Shown: positions 8,477 through 15,762 of the stretch, piece after piece
Layout: the number at the start of each line of letters is the position of its first letter
How positions within the stretch are numbered: the first letter of the stretch is position 1
Source of the DNA: an uncultured Bacilli bacterium
GTDB lineage: Bacteria > Bacillota_I > Bacilli_A > RF39 > UBA660
Assembly: GCA_947623625.1 (NCBI GenBank)
Contig: CANQHD010000005.1
Coordinates: 1-39,618 of the forward strand
Length of the DNA stretch: 39,618 bases
Reading direction: 5' to 3'
The notes under the pieces: generated by a model
Told to the model about the DNA's origin: nothing
The model's input: only the letters and a program-made list of their open reading frames with translations
Database searches by the model: none
Position numbers and translations under genes: made by a program

Positions 8477-8501
8477 TTTTTTCACGCCTTTCATCGTTTT
8501 T

Positions 8502-8530
8502 ATTCTACCAAAAACAAAAACACTTGTAAA
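8502..8530 (-). promoter_or_regulatory. mbl promoter
   Basis: On the minus strand TTTACA and TAGAAT are separated by 17 nt. Transcription would begin around 8494-8495, about 18 nt before the chosen ATG. Confidence 0.75.
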
Positions 8531-8575
8531 TCATTCAATTCTCTTTTCTAGTATATGCAAAAAGAATTTTTTCAT

Positions 8576-8603
8576 ACAAAAAGAAAGCTTATTCTGCTTT
8601 CTT
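8576..8603 (-). terminator. spoIIQ-like gene terminator, 5' arm inside the coding sequence
   Basis: AAGAAAGC (last codons) pairs perfectly with GCTTTCTT (8 bp), with the stop codon in the loop AGAATAA and a T-tail after the stem. Confidence 0.8.
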
Positions 8604-9230
8604 TGGAACAACTTGATCAAAATGTTTCATAGGATCAACGATAACACCATCTTTATAAAGTTCAAAATGAAGATGATTTCCCATTGCCTTATCAATTTCA
8701 TTTTCGCCACTTTTACCAATGACTTGTCCTTGTTGTACAATATCACCTTTTTTAACAGACACTTCACTTAAGCTTTGATAAGTACTAATATAAGAACCTT
8801 CATCATGCTTAATTTCAACTGTTTTTCCCATTAATTCATCATCACGAACATCTAAAACAGTTCCCTTTAAAACAGCAGTAACATCAAAAGTATTATCTGC
8901 CTTAAAATCCATTCCTGAATTTTGAATGTAGGTATTTTCATGATAAATAATGGCTTTTTCTTGTTGTTCTTGTTCTGCTTGATAGTCATAAAAATATTTT
9001 TCTATAGTAACACTAGATTCATTATAAGGCTTTAGTAATTTCAACTCTTCTGTTTGAACAACTGGAATATCGTCTTGTAAAATAGAATCATCCACATAAT
9101 CAACAGTCTCTTCATGCTTTTCATCTTTTTTCAAAGAATTGGATACTAAAAATGTGCCTCCTAAAACAGTTAATACTATACAAACATAAATTCCTACAAC
9201 TGCGAAACGTTTTAATTTTAGTTTTTTCAT
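8589..9230 (-). CDS. spoIIQ: M23 (LytM) domain protein, SpoIIQ-like
   Basis: The 213-aa protein has a basic N-terminus, one transmembrane helix (about 12-31), an acidic linker and a C-terminal M23/LytM domain (about 100-205). SpoIIQ is the forespore protein that binds mother-cell SpoIIIAH across the intermembrane space to build the engulfment channel. The M23 zinc pattern is incomplete: HLHFE is present, but the first ligand motif HxG(I/M)D reads NSGMD, with Asn for His. Loss of that ligand also occurs in B. subtilis SpoIIQ, which is not an active peptidase. Position between mbl and the DUF1146 gene matches the B. subtilis neighbourhood. The start has GAGGTGAAAGG just upstream. A generic M23 protein is the alternative; the gene symbol is an inference. 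Confidence 0.8.
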   Translation of the reverse strand: MKKLKLKRFAVVGIYVCIVLTVLGGTFLVSNSLKKDEKHEETVDYVDDSILQDDIPVVQTEELKLLKPYNESSVTIEKYFYDYQAEQEQQEKAIIYHENTYIQNSGMDFKADNTFDVTAVLKGTVLDVRDDELMGKTVEIKHDEGSYISTYQSLSEVSVKKGDIVQQGQVIGKSGENEIDKAMGNHLHFELYKDGVIVDPMKHFDQVVPKKAE

Positions 9231-9280
9231 CCTTTCACCTCATTAAAAGTGTTTCCCTTAATGAAGTTTTTATACATTTT

Positions 9281-9478
9281 TTAATAAATTTGTGAACTTG
9301 TAAAAAAATCCATAATAAAATTAGAAACTAAATAAATAAGTGAAATGGCAACTAAAAAGTAAAAAAGACGTGCTTGAGTAATTTTATCTTTTTTAAAGAT
9401 TTGATTTATTCTTACTGAATCCATTGAATAAATGACAATGATTGTTACAAATAAATAGACAAAAAATTTAACGGACAT
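9281..9478 (-). CDS. DUF1146 (YwzB-family) small membrane protein
   Basis: A small protein with two transmembrane helices (about 4-22 and 38-57 of the 65-aa form), separated by the basic DUF1146 segment DSVRINQIFKKD. Its function is unknown; in Bacillus it lies near murA and spoIID/spoIIQ. The track start adds five residues, but that upstream ATG has no ribosome binding site. The ATG at 9478 has AAGAGGAAC at the right distance and overlaps the end of rpiB by 11 nt, indicating translational coupling. Confidence 0.85.
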   Translation of the reverse strand: MSVKFFVYLFVTIIVIYSMDSVRINQIFKKDKITQARLFYFLVAISLIYLVSNFIMDFFTSSQIY

Positions 9479-9917
9479 AATGTTCCTCTTCATATTTCGT
9501 TATTTTTTCAATTCTTTTTTTATGGCGTTCTTCTAAAGAAAATGGTGTTGTTAAAAAAGCATCTACCATTTCTTGAGCAAGAAGATAATCTGTATCTTCT
9601 GATAAACAAATAATGTTAGCATCATTGTCTTTTCTCGTTGCAATAACATCTTTTAACGAATTCACTTTACCAGCACGAACACCTTTTACTTTATTACAAG
9701 CAATTGAAATACCAATACCACTTCCACAAATAGCAATTCCTCTTAAGACTTCTTTTTGAGAGACCGCTTGTCCTAAACGAAATGCATAATCTGGATAATC
9801 AACAGACTCTTCACTATCTGTACCAAAATCAATAATATCTACTTTATCTTTTAAATACTGAACTAATTTTTCTTTTAATAAGTAACCTCGATGATCACTT
9901 GCAATTCCAATTTTCAT
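9468..9917 (-). CDS. rpiB: Ribose-5-phosphate isomerase B
   Basis: RpiB interconverts ribose 5-phosphate and ribulose 5-phosphate in the pentose phosphate pathway. The 149-aa length is standard. The phosphate-binding SDHRG is at 7-11 and the catalytic Cys is in AICGSGIGISIA (about 62-73), with GVRAGKVN and DNDANIICL following as usual; the last matches the LacA/RpiB family fold. ATG with AGGAGGAG upstream. In B. subtilis rpiB (ywlF) follows mntP in the same chromosomal neighbourhood. It forms an operon with the DUF1146 gene. Confidence 0.95.
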   Translation of the reverse strand: MKIGIASDHRGYLLKEKLVQYLKDKVDIIDFGTDSEESVDYPDYAFRLGQAVSQKEVLRGIAICGSGIGISIACNKVKGVRAGKVNSLKDVIATRKDNDANIICLSEDTDYLLAQEMVDAFLTTPFSLEERHKKRIEKITKYEEEHYVR

Positions 9918-9965
9918 ATCTCCTCCTATTTTTATTGTACCACATTTGAATCATTATTTTTACAA

Positions 9966-10001
9966 AAGAAAAAAAGCACTTTTTTATTCAGTTGCTTCTT
10001 T
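9966..10001 (-). terminator. rpmE terminator, 5' arm inside the coding sequence
   Basis: On the minus strand AAAGAAGCA (codons for KEA) pairs with TGCTTTTTT (one G-U) with the stop codon in the loop, followed by more T residues. Confidence 0.65.
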
Positions 10002-10202
10002 TTGATCAAAACCATACTTTTTATTGAACTTCTCTACTTTACCAGCACGAGATGCTCTTGCTTGCTTTCCTGTAAAAAAAGGATGACATTTTGAACAAAC
10101 TTCTACTGTAATTTCATCTTTCGTTGATTTTGTTTCAAATGTTTCACCACAAGCACAAGTAACTTTACAAGTTTTGTATTCTGGATGAATTCCCTTCTTC
10201 AT
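9984..10202 (-). CDS. rpmE: 50S ribosomal protein L31 (zinc type)
   Basis: L31 bridges the two ribosomal subunits at the central protuberance. The 72-aa protein starts MKKGIHPEY and has the zinc-type Cys pattern: CKVTCACG near residues 12-19 and CSKC at about 36-39, then the signature HPFFTGKQ. This identifies the Cys-containing (C+) form rather than the zinc-free YtiA type used under zinc starvation. ATG is preceded by GAAGGAGG. It lies between rpiB and a murA-side SGNH hydrolase, like the rpmE position downstream of murAB in B. subtilis. Confidence 0.97.
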   Translation of the reverse strand: MKKGIHPEYKTCKVTCACGETFETKSTKDEITVEVCSKCHPFFTGKQARASRAGKVEKFNKKYGFDQKEATE

Positions 10203-10269
10203 ATTTCATCCTCCTTCCGCCATGATTTCTTATCAAAACATAGTAATTCGATTTGCTTTACTTACTATA

Positions 10270-10290
10270 GCAAAATATTCTTTATTTTGC
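10270..10290. repeat. Perfect 8-bp hairpin at the end of the SGNH hydrolase gene
   Basis: GCAAAATA and TATTTTGC surround a 5-nt loop; the stop codon of the hydrolase is inside. No T-run follows on the minus strand, so it is either a weak terminator or a stabilising 3' hairpin. Confidence 0.45.
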
Positions 10291-11037
10291 AAGAGAATTC
10301 AAAAGATTTTCTTCTAAATATGCAACAATTTTATTAGATATTGCACTATATCCTTGACTTCCTGGATGAATATTAAAGGGATTTGGAAGATAATCTTGAT
10401 GATTTTTAAAAAGAGAAGAAATAGAAATATAAGCGACTTTCTCATCGAGAGTAACTTTTTGATAGCCATTTTCAAAATAAGTAAAAAGTCGATTGATTTT
10501 AGCATCTGCTTCTTGAAAGGGATTGTAATAGCCAACGACGATGATTTTTGCTCGTGTGTATTTTTTTAATGTTTTCAATACACTTTTAAAGGATAGAAAG
10601 AGCTGATCTAACTCCTCTGTTAACTTTTTTTCATCAATTAATGAAAGCGATAATGTACTTTCGGTGATTTCACTTAAAATATCATTCGCTCCAATTGAGA
10701 CTGTTATTATATCTGCATCTCTTAGAATTTTTTTTAAAACATATTGTTCGTCATCAATTTGAATTGTCTCATTTTTTAAAATAGCATTTTCAAGATCACG
10801 AATGCGATATCCACTCTTTGCGAAAGACTTGGTATAAAATCTTAATAAATTATTCTTTTCTAAATAAGAAGCAACATAATCACTATATCCATATTGAACA
10901 TCACCATAAGCATTTTCTCCTAAAGCAAGAGAGTCCCCTAATGATAAATAGGTAAGTTTTTTGGTTGCAGTAAAATGGTATATTAAGTAAATAATAAAAC
11001 ACATCAGTAGACAAAATAAAAGTTTTTTATTTCGCAA
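10282..11037 (-). CDS. SGNH/GDSL-family hydrolase, membrane-anchored
   Basis: An esterase/lipase-fold protein with one N-terminal hydrophobic anchor (about 4-20). Block I is YLSLGDSLALGE with the nucleophile Ser, block III is VSIGANDIL, and block V is FNIHPGSQGY. The Asp that normally stands two or three residues before the block-V His is not visible (Asn or Phe there), which may lower activity or shift the catalytic dyad. Substrate is unknown; a surface ester such as acylated wall polymer is a guess. The track begins at an upstream TTG inside the ribosome-binding region; the TTG at 11037 has GGAGG 6 nt before it and gives 251 aa. It follows murA, whose terminator lies in between. Confidence 0.85.
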   Translation of the reverse strand: MRNKKLLFCLLMCFIIYLIYHFTATKKLTYLSLGDSLALGENAYGDVQYGYSDYVASYLEKNNLLRFYTKSFAKSGYRIRDLENAILKNETIQIDDEQYVLKKILRDADIITVSIGANDILSEITESTLSLSLIDEKKLTEELDQLFLSFKSVLKTLKKYTRAKIIVVGYYNPFQEADAKINRLFTYFENGYQKVTLDEKVAYISISSLFKNHQDYLPNPFNIHPGSQGYSAISNKIVAYLEENLLNSLAK

Positions 11038-11051
11038 AGGAATGCCTCCAA

Positions 11052-11091
11052 TCAAAAAGAAAGAGTTATTTTATTATATTTCTCTTTCTTT
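11052..11091 (-). terminator. murA terminator, 5' arm inside the coding sequence
   Basis: AAAGAAAGAG (codons for KERE) pairs perfectly with CTCTTTCTTT (10 bp) and is followed by TTG. The murA stop codon is in the 16-nt loop. The ribosome binding site of the SGNH hydrolase begins just after the stem, so partial read-through is possible. Confidence 0.75.
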
Positions 11092-12327
11092 GATATTAGC
11101 ACCAATGCTTGTCAATTTTTCGATAATTTGCTCGTATCCTCTTAAAATATGTTCAACACTTGTAATTTGTGTTTTTCCTCTTGCTATTAGTCCTGCAATA
11201 ATAAGGGCAGCTCCTGCTCGCAGATCCGTTGCGACGACTTCATCTGCTATAAGCTGAGTTGGTCCAATAATTGTAACTGTTTGATTTTTCGTTCGAATAT
11301 CTGCACCCATTTGATGAAGATAAGGAACATGCATAAATCTATTTTCGTAAATTGTCTCTTCGATTTTACTTTTTCCTTGACACTGTGTTAAGAAGACGGA
11401 AAGTGGTTGTTGTAAATCTGTCGGAAATCCAGGATATGTTTGTGTTTTTACTTGAATAGCTTTTAGGTGATCTGCTCTTGTAACAATCATAGAATCTGTC
11501 CCTATTTCAAGTTTTACACCTGCTTCTTGAAGTTTTGATGTTAAAGACTCAACGTGTTCTGGGATAATATTTTCAATTTTTAAATGATCTCCACAACATG
11601 CACCAATAATGATGTAGGTACCCGCTTCTATTCGATCTGGGATAACCTCATGAAAACACCCTTTCAAAGAAGAAACACCTCTTATTTTAATCGTTGAAGT
11701 TCCTGCTCCTGTAATTTTTGCTCCCATATTATTCAGTAAAGTTGCAACATTGACAATTTCAGGTTCCTTAGCAGCATTATCAATAACCGTCGTTCCCTTT
11801 GCCTTAACAGCTGCTAACATAATATTGATGGTTGCTCCAACAGAGGCAAAATCAAGATAAATATTGGCGCCACACAATTCTTTGGCTTCAACAATATAGC
11901 AATTATCTTCTTCTTTAATCGTTGCTCCTAAAGCTTCAAATCCTTTTAAATGTAAATTAATCGGTCTCGCACCAATCGAACATCCACCTGGAAAACACAT
12001 TTTAACAGAACCATATTTTCCAAGAAGTGCGCCCATAAAATAATAAGATGCTCTTAATTTCTTAGAAAGACGCGCTGGAATTTCTTTATTTTCAATATGA
12101 CTTGGTTCAATAACAATACTCTCAGAATTTTTTGTAACATCCGCACCTAAATATTTTAAAATCTCATAAAGTGCCTTGGTATCTGTAATCTCTGGAACAT
12201 TGCAAATCGTTACCTCCTCATCCGATAAAATTGCTGCTGGAATTAAAGCAACTGCACTATTTTTAGACCCACTTACACGAACGGTTCCGGAAAGCGTATT
12301 TCCTCCTTCAATTTCTAAAATTTTCAT
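11074..12327 (-). CDS. murA: UDP-N-acetylglucosamine 1-carboxyvinyltransferase MurA
   Basis: MurA transfers enolpyruvate from PEP to UDP-GlcNAc, the first committed step of peptidoglycan precursor synthesis in the cytosol. The 417-aa protein has the SGSKNSA motif (K22, N23) and the active-site loop PGGCSIGARPI with catalytic Cys116, the residue attacked by fosfomycin. Length is normal. The ATG has GGAGGTGA upstream. Neighbours fba and rpmE correspond to the murAB (murZ) locus of B. subtilis rather than murAA, although the nearby DUF1146 gene is a murAA neighbour there. Only 45 nt separate it from fba, so the two are probably co-transcribed. Confidence 0.97.
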   Translation of the reverse strand: MKILEIEGGNTLSGTVRVSGSKNSAVALIPAAILSDEEVTICNVPEITDTKALYEILKYLGADVTKNSESIVIEPSHIENKEIPARLSKKLRASYYFMGALLGKYGSVKMCFPGGCSIGARPINLHLKGFEALGATIKEEDNCYIVEAKELCGANIYLDFASVGATINIMLAAVKAKGTTVIDNAAKEPEIVNVATLLNNMGAKITGAGTSTIKIRGVSSLKGCFHEVIPDRIEAGTYIIIGACCGDHLKIENIIPEHVESLTSKLQEAGVKLEIGTDSMIVTRADHLKAIQVKTQTYPGFPTDLQQPLSVFLTQCQGKSKIEETIYENRFMHVPYLHQMGADIRTKNQTVTIIGPTQLIADEVVATDLRAGAALIIAGLIARGKTQITSVEHILRGYEQIIEKLTSIGANIKEREI

Positions 12328-12372
12328 GGGTCACCTCCTACTACTATATTTTATTTTTCTTTCATTTTGTTG

Positions 12373-13221
12373 TTACTTTCTATTTTGCTCAAAAAGCGAT
12401 ACGATTTCAGTAATTCTTTTTTGAATCGCTTCTTTTCCACTTCCAATAATTTTTCTTGGATCATAAGCTTCCTTATTTTCTTCTAAAAATTTTCGAACTG
12501 CTTTACTCCAAACAATTTGTAATTCTGTATTAATATTAATTTTTGCAATTCCACAAGAGATGGCTTTTTGAATTTTCATCTCTTCAATCCCAGTACCACC
12601 ATGTAAAACCATTGGAATTGGTAAATGTTGTCGCATCTCATCCATCACTTTAAAATCTAAGTTCGGCTCTCCTTTATAAAGTCCATGAACACTTCCAAGA
12701 GCTGGCGCAATAGCATCGATTTGTGTTTCTTGATATAGTGTCATAGCGTCTTCTAGTGTTGCATTAAAAGATGTGGATGAAACATTATCTTCGCTTCCTC
12801 CAATATGTCCAACTTCTGCTTCAACAGAAATCCCTCTTTCATGAGCATAAGAGACAACTTCTTTTGTAATTTTAATGTTTTCTTCTAATGGATATTTAGA
12901 TGCATCAATCATTACAGATGTAAAGCCAGCGTCAATGGCTTCTTTACAGACAAGAAAACTACTTCCATGATCAACATGTAAACAAACAGGTATTGTAATA
13001 TGCATCGTCTCTATTAAAGAAGAAACCATTTTAGAAACAACTAAAAATCCTCCCATATAGCGGGCTGCTCCCTCACTCACACCAAGAATAACTGGACGCT
13101 TTAATTTTTCCATTTGCTCTAAGATATACATTGTCCATTCTAAATTATTGATATTAAAGTGTGCAACTGCATAACCTTTATTTTTAGCATCATTTAACAT
13201 TTCTATCATATTTACCAACAT
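12373..13221 (-). CDS. fba: Class II fructose-1,6-bisphosphate aldolase
   Basis: This zinc enzyme splits fructose 1,6-bisphosphate into dihydroxyacetone phosphate and glyceraldehyde 3-phosphate in glycolysis. The 282-aa protein shows HVDHGSS (zinc ligand and catalytic Asp, about 82-88), EVGHIGGSED (~135), VLHGGTGI (~205) and ININTELQ (~228). The start ATG is supported by GGTGATTAT and by a strong promoter immediately upstream. Related class II enzymes act on tagatose bisphosphate, but the gene context (murA, rpmE, rpoE, as in B. subtilis) favours the glycolytic aldolase. Confidence 0.94.
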   Translation of the reverse strand: MLVNMIEMLNDAKNKGYAVAHFNINNLEWTMYILEQMEKLKRPVILGVSEGAARYMGGFLVVSKMVSSLIETMHITIPVCLHVDHGSSFLVCKEAIDAGFTSVMIDASKYPLEENIKITKEVVSYAHERGISVEAEVGHIGGSEDNVSSTSFNATLEDAMTLYQETQIDAIAPALGSVHGLYKGEPNLDFKVMDEMRQHLPIPMVLHGGTGIEEMKIQKAISCGIAKININTELQIVWSKAVRKFLEENKEAYDPRKIIGSGKEAIQKRITEIVSLFEQNRK

Positions 13222-13236
13222 ATAATCACCAATCTA

Positions 13237-13265
13237 ATCATAACGAATGCCCACTCTTTTGTCAA
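13237..13265 (-). promoter_or_regulatory. fba-murA promoter
   Basis: On the minus strand a consensus TTGACA is followed after 17 nt by TATGAT. The transcript would start about 9-10 nt before the fba ATG, leaving just room for the ribosome binding site. Confidence 0.85.
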
Positions 13266-13306
13266 AAGAAAGATATGTTTTTTTAGTTTTAAGAACTATT
13301 TCATCT

Positions 13307-13340
13307 ATAAAAAAAGACAAGCTTTTATTTTACTTATCTT
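13307..13340 (-). terminator. Terminator of the 242-aa gene, 5' arm inside the coding sequence
   Basis: AAGATAAG (including the stop TAA) pairs with CTTGTCTT (8 bp, one G-U) and is followed by TTTTT. Confidence 0.7.
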
Positions 13341-14062
13341 TGATAAACTTTTCTAGAGAGTTCCTTTAATGCAAAAGAAGTCGTAGAAGATGGAGTCATC
13401 CCAATCGATGTAAAGTTGCGATATAAGTTGACATCTTTAAATTTTAAATAGTCATGAATTTGTCTTAAAAATGGAATTAAATGTGTATCTTGTTTTGTCA
13501 ATTCATCATAAGCTTCTGTCTCATCAGAAATTCTTTCAATATGCGTATTTTCGATAAATTCTCTTCCTTCGCGTGTTGTATGAGCAACGGATACTGAATC
13601 ATCGTTTTTAAAAACAGAAATATCTTCATAAGGAAGTGGTGAGTGTAAATAGCTTTGATGAATACTAAAATAAGAATCTTGATCCACATCCATTGAAAAA
13701 ACAACACCATCTTCCTTTTTAAAACGACATGATATACTTTGTTGATAAACTTCATTTAAGCTATTTAATTGAACTGTATGAACTCCCCGAATTGTATCAT
13801 AAGGTTTTCCTACGACTTGAAGTGAAAAGCATGCCCCAGTTTCACAAAAGAAACCGTTAATTGTTCCAAGGTTTGTCTTTAATTGAAAAGATAGATCACC
13901 ATCTTTTTCTATCATATAACCGACTTGCTCTTCTTGACTGACAAAGTAGGCTCTTCCCTTTAAAGGATTTCTTGCAACATCTTCAATTGGAACTGAAAAA
14001 AGATTGCCCAATAAGAACATTTGCTGGATGTACTGCTCATTCATATGTAATTGTGTTTTCAT
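13334..14062 (-). CDS. Conserved-looking unknown protein, 242 aa
   Basis: I do not recognise the family. The 242-aa protein has no signal peptide or membrane helix and looks largely beta-rich through residues 40-180 (alternating hydrophobic residues, with CRFKKEDGVVFSMDVD as an example of a strand pair), then helical. Cys residues occur in ETGACF and SISCRF. The ATG follows AAAGGAGAAAT, a good ribosome binding site, and the gene ends in its own terminator, so it is a genuine single-gene unit. Base composition is like that of the core neighbours, not of the accessory patches. Confidence 0.8.
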   Translation of the reverse strand: MKTQLHMNEQYIQQMFLLGNLFSVPIEDVARNPLKGRAYFVSQEEQVGYMIEKDGDLSFQLKTNLGTINGFFCETGACFSLQVVGKPYDTIRGVHTVQLNSLNEVYQQSISCRFKKEDGVVFSMDVDQDSYFSIHQSYLHSPLPYEDISVFKNDDSVSVAHTTREGREFIENTHIERISDETEAYDELTKQDTHLIPFLRQIHDYLKFKDVNLYRNFTSIGMTPSSTTSFALKELSRKVYQR

Positions 14063-14154
14063 AAATTTCTCCTTTTCGTTATATTAAATACTAAAAGGAT
14101 GAAAAATGCAACAAAAAAAAGACAACATTTTTCGACAAAATAAAAGAAAAAAAG

Positions 14155-14289
14155 CTATTCACATTTTTTCTCTTCTACATTTTGATAATAGACTATACCT
14201 TTTTCAATGGTTTCTTTTTTCCTATTGAGTCCATCTTGTTGTTGTTTTTTCAAACATTTCATACATTTTTGCTTTTGGTATTTTTTCAT
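14155..14289 (-). CDS. 44-aa basic CxxC microprotein, missed by the ORF track
   Basis: A 44-codon frame starts with ATG behind a near-perfect TAGGAGGCAAT ribosome binding site and ends in TAG. The product begins MKKYQKQKCMKCLKKQQQ, is very basic, and has a CMKC pair plus a third Cys near the C-terminus. It may be half a zinc-binding site or a redox pair. It lies 39 nt after mntP in the same direction, so it is probably in that operon. The function is unknown; the ribosome binding site and clean frame are the main support. Confidence 0.6.
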   Translation of the reverse strand: MKKYQKQKCMKCLKKQQQDGLNRKKETIEKGIVYYQNVEEKKCE

Positions 14290-14328
14290 ATTGCCTCCTA
14301 CAATTAGTCTGTAACAAAATAGTTTAGT

Positions 14329-14862
14329 TTATCCAAACAAGTAAAGAACGGATAATAAAAACAAAAGAAAACAACCAAAAAGATTTGCTTTTCTATCAAA
14401 AAATGAATGAATTTTCTCCCCCAACAAAAGACCTGTATAAGTAAATAAAAAACTACAAACAGTAAAAACACACCCTGCTAGTAAAATATTTTCATGGCTT
14501 GCTCCAAACCCTAATCCAACTGAAAAACTATCTAGACTAACCGTAAATGAAAAAGCAATGATATGAAAAATATTATTAATCGGACTCACCTTTTCTTCCT
14601 CTTTAAGAGAAAAAAGCATCTCAAGAGCCAATATGAAGAAAATAAGACTCACTAAATAATTAGGATTGGCTAAATACTTTGCAATGCAAAAAGAACCAAT
14701 TAGGCTTCCTATTATAGGCATAAAGAAATGAAATAGACCAACAAAGCAACTTAATATGAAAGCAAGATGTTTATTTTTTAAAAATAAACCATATAAAATA
14801 GAGAGAGAAAAGGCATCCATGGATAAACCAATTCCAACAATTAAATAGCGAACAAGTTCCAT
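14329..14862 (-). CDS. mntP: MntP-family manganese efflux pump
   Basis: MntP proteins (DUF204) export Mn2+ and prevent manganese toxicity. The 177-aa protein has six predicted transmembrane helices arranged as two repeats; each begins with the acidic membrane motif of the family, GLSMDAFSLS (~12-21) and SLDSFSVG (~109-116). Length is slightly below the usual 180-190. ATG with CTGGAGGAA upstream. In B. subtilis mntP (ywlD) also lies close to spoIIR and rpiB. No yybP-ykoY manganese riboswitch is visible upstream, so control must be by another route. Confidence 0.88.
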   Translation of the reverse strand: MELVRYLIVGIGLSMDAFSLSILYGLFLKNKHLAFILSCFVGLFHFFMPIIGSLIGSFCIAKYLANPNYLVSLIFFILALEMLFSLKEEEKVSPINNIFHIIAFSFTVSLDSFSVGLGFGASHENILLAGCVFTVCSFLFTYTGLLLGEKIHSFFDRKANLFGCFLLFLLSVLYLFG

Positions 14863-14971
14863 AAATTCCTCCAGTTATTTTATCGTATGAAGAAAAAAAA
14901 TCATCTAGAAGTAATTCTTTGAAGATCTCAGTTAAAAGAGGTATTTTATTTAAAAAAAGGGAAAACCATGT

Positions 14972-14977
14972 TATACT
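14972..14977 (+). promoter_or_regulatory. Extended -10 of the 230-aa membrane protein gene
   Basis: TGTTATACT is an extended -10 (TGn plus TATACT). A -35 is weak (TTTAAA, 17 nt upstream). AAGGAGG follows in the leader. Confidence 0.55.
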
Positions 14978-15001
14978 AAAAAATAAGGAGGCATCATAAA
15001 A

Positions 15002-15694
15002 ATGAAGAATAGACTACGTTTAAAAATTAAAATGAGTGAGATTATTTTTCTTCTTGTTTGGAGCTTAGGTCCTACTATTTTTGCTATTATGTCTATTGTT
15101 ATTATTCAAAAAAAAGGACTATATTTTTATGCTGTCAATAACAGTTTATTATTTTCTGTTTCGCTCTTTTTTATTGTTTTAGAAATAATCGGAATCATTT
15201 CTTTTATTAAAAACTACTTAATAGGAATTAAACCTAAAGCCGTTTATCTACTGGAAATAAATCAAAATGAAAGCAGTTTATTATTCAAAATGAAGAATGG
15301 AAAATTATTAAGATTAAAGAATAAACGGGTAATAAAAAATATTCAACAATACCAAGCAACTCAATTTTATGATGTCTATATTCACAATAAAGATATTATC
15401 AAGGTTTTAGGTCTTACTAAAAAATCTTTTCCTCTTATTCCTTATCATCCGAACAAAATCATAAAATACTTTCAAAAATTTTATGGACCTTATGGAAAAG
15501 AATATGAAAGTTATGTGTTAATTATTTTATACGTAATCATAGTCCCTATTATTCTTTCATTATTCACAGGAAATTTATGGATAGTTTTAATGACTCTAAT
15601 TACATTTGGAATTCCATTATTCTATATTTTGAATGATTTTTATTACAAAATAAAATGGCATTATTTTGAAGATGAATTTGAAGAAGATATTTAA
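15002..15694 (+). CDS. Unrecognised 230-aa membrane protein
   Basis: I do not recognise the family. Two transmembrane helices (about 14-36 and 45-68) are followed by a soluble beta-like domain (about 72-160) and two more helices (about 165-208), with an acidic end. The arrangement recalls small bacterial membrane sensors or YcxB-like proteins, but there is no diagnostic motif. It has an extended -10, an AAGGAGG ribosome binding site and its own terminator, and is the only plus-strand gene between 1 and 21 kb. It is divergent from mntP and convergent with spoIIR. Confidence 0.75.
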   Translation: MKNRLRLKIKMSEIIFLLVWSLGPTIFAIMSIVIIQKKGLYFYAVNNSLLFSVSLFFIVLEIIGIISFIKNYLIGIKPKAVYLLEINQNESSLLFKMKNGKLLRLKNKRVIKNIQQYQATQFYDVYIHNKDIIKVLGLTKKSFPLIPYHPNKIIKYFQKFYGPYGKEYESYVLIILYVIIVPIILSLFTGNLWIVLMTLITFGIPLFYILNDFYYKIKWHYFEDEFEEDI

Positions 15695-15707
15695 ATTCAT
15701 TTTTTTT
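15672..15707 (+). terminator. Terminator of the 230-aa gene, 5' arm inside the coding sequence
   Basis: ATGAATTT within the last codons pairs perfectly with AAATTCAT after the stop (8 bp, 13-nt loop) and is followed by a run of T. Confidence 0.75.
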
Positions 15708-15728
15708 GATGTGATTCAATTCCAGGAA

Positions 15729-15753
15729 GAAAAAAAGAAGTTCCAAGCTTCTT
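15729..15753 (-). terminator. spoIIR terminator
   Basis: On the minus strand AAGAAG pairs with CTTCTT around the 7-nt loop CTTGGAA, followed by TTTTT. It faces the plus-strand terminator of the converging gene. Confidence 0.75.
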
Positions 15754-15762
15754 ATTGAATAT

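Noticed and set aside
8427-8771. Plus-strand 114-aa ORF over mbl and spoIIQ
   Set aside because: It is antisense to two convincing genes and their terminator and promoter; no ribosome binding site or recognisable product. Other plus-strand track entries inside minus-strand genes were dropped for the same reason.
14863-15001. yybP-ykoY manganese riboswitch before mntP
   Set aside because: The upstream sequence is short and A/T-rich without the conserved loops.
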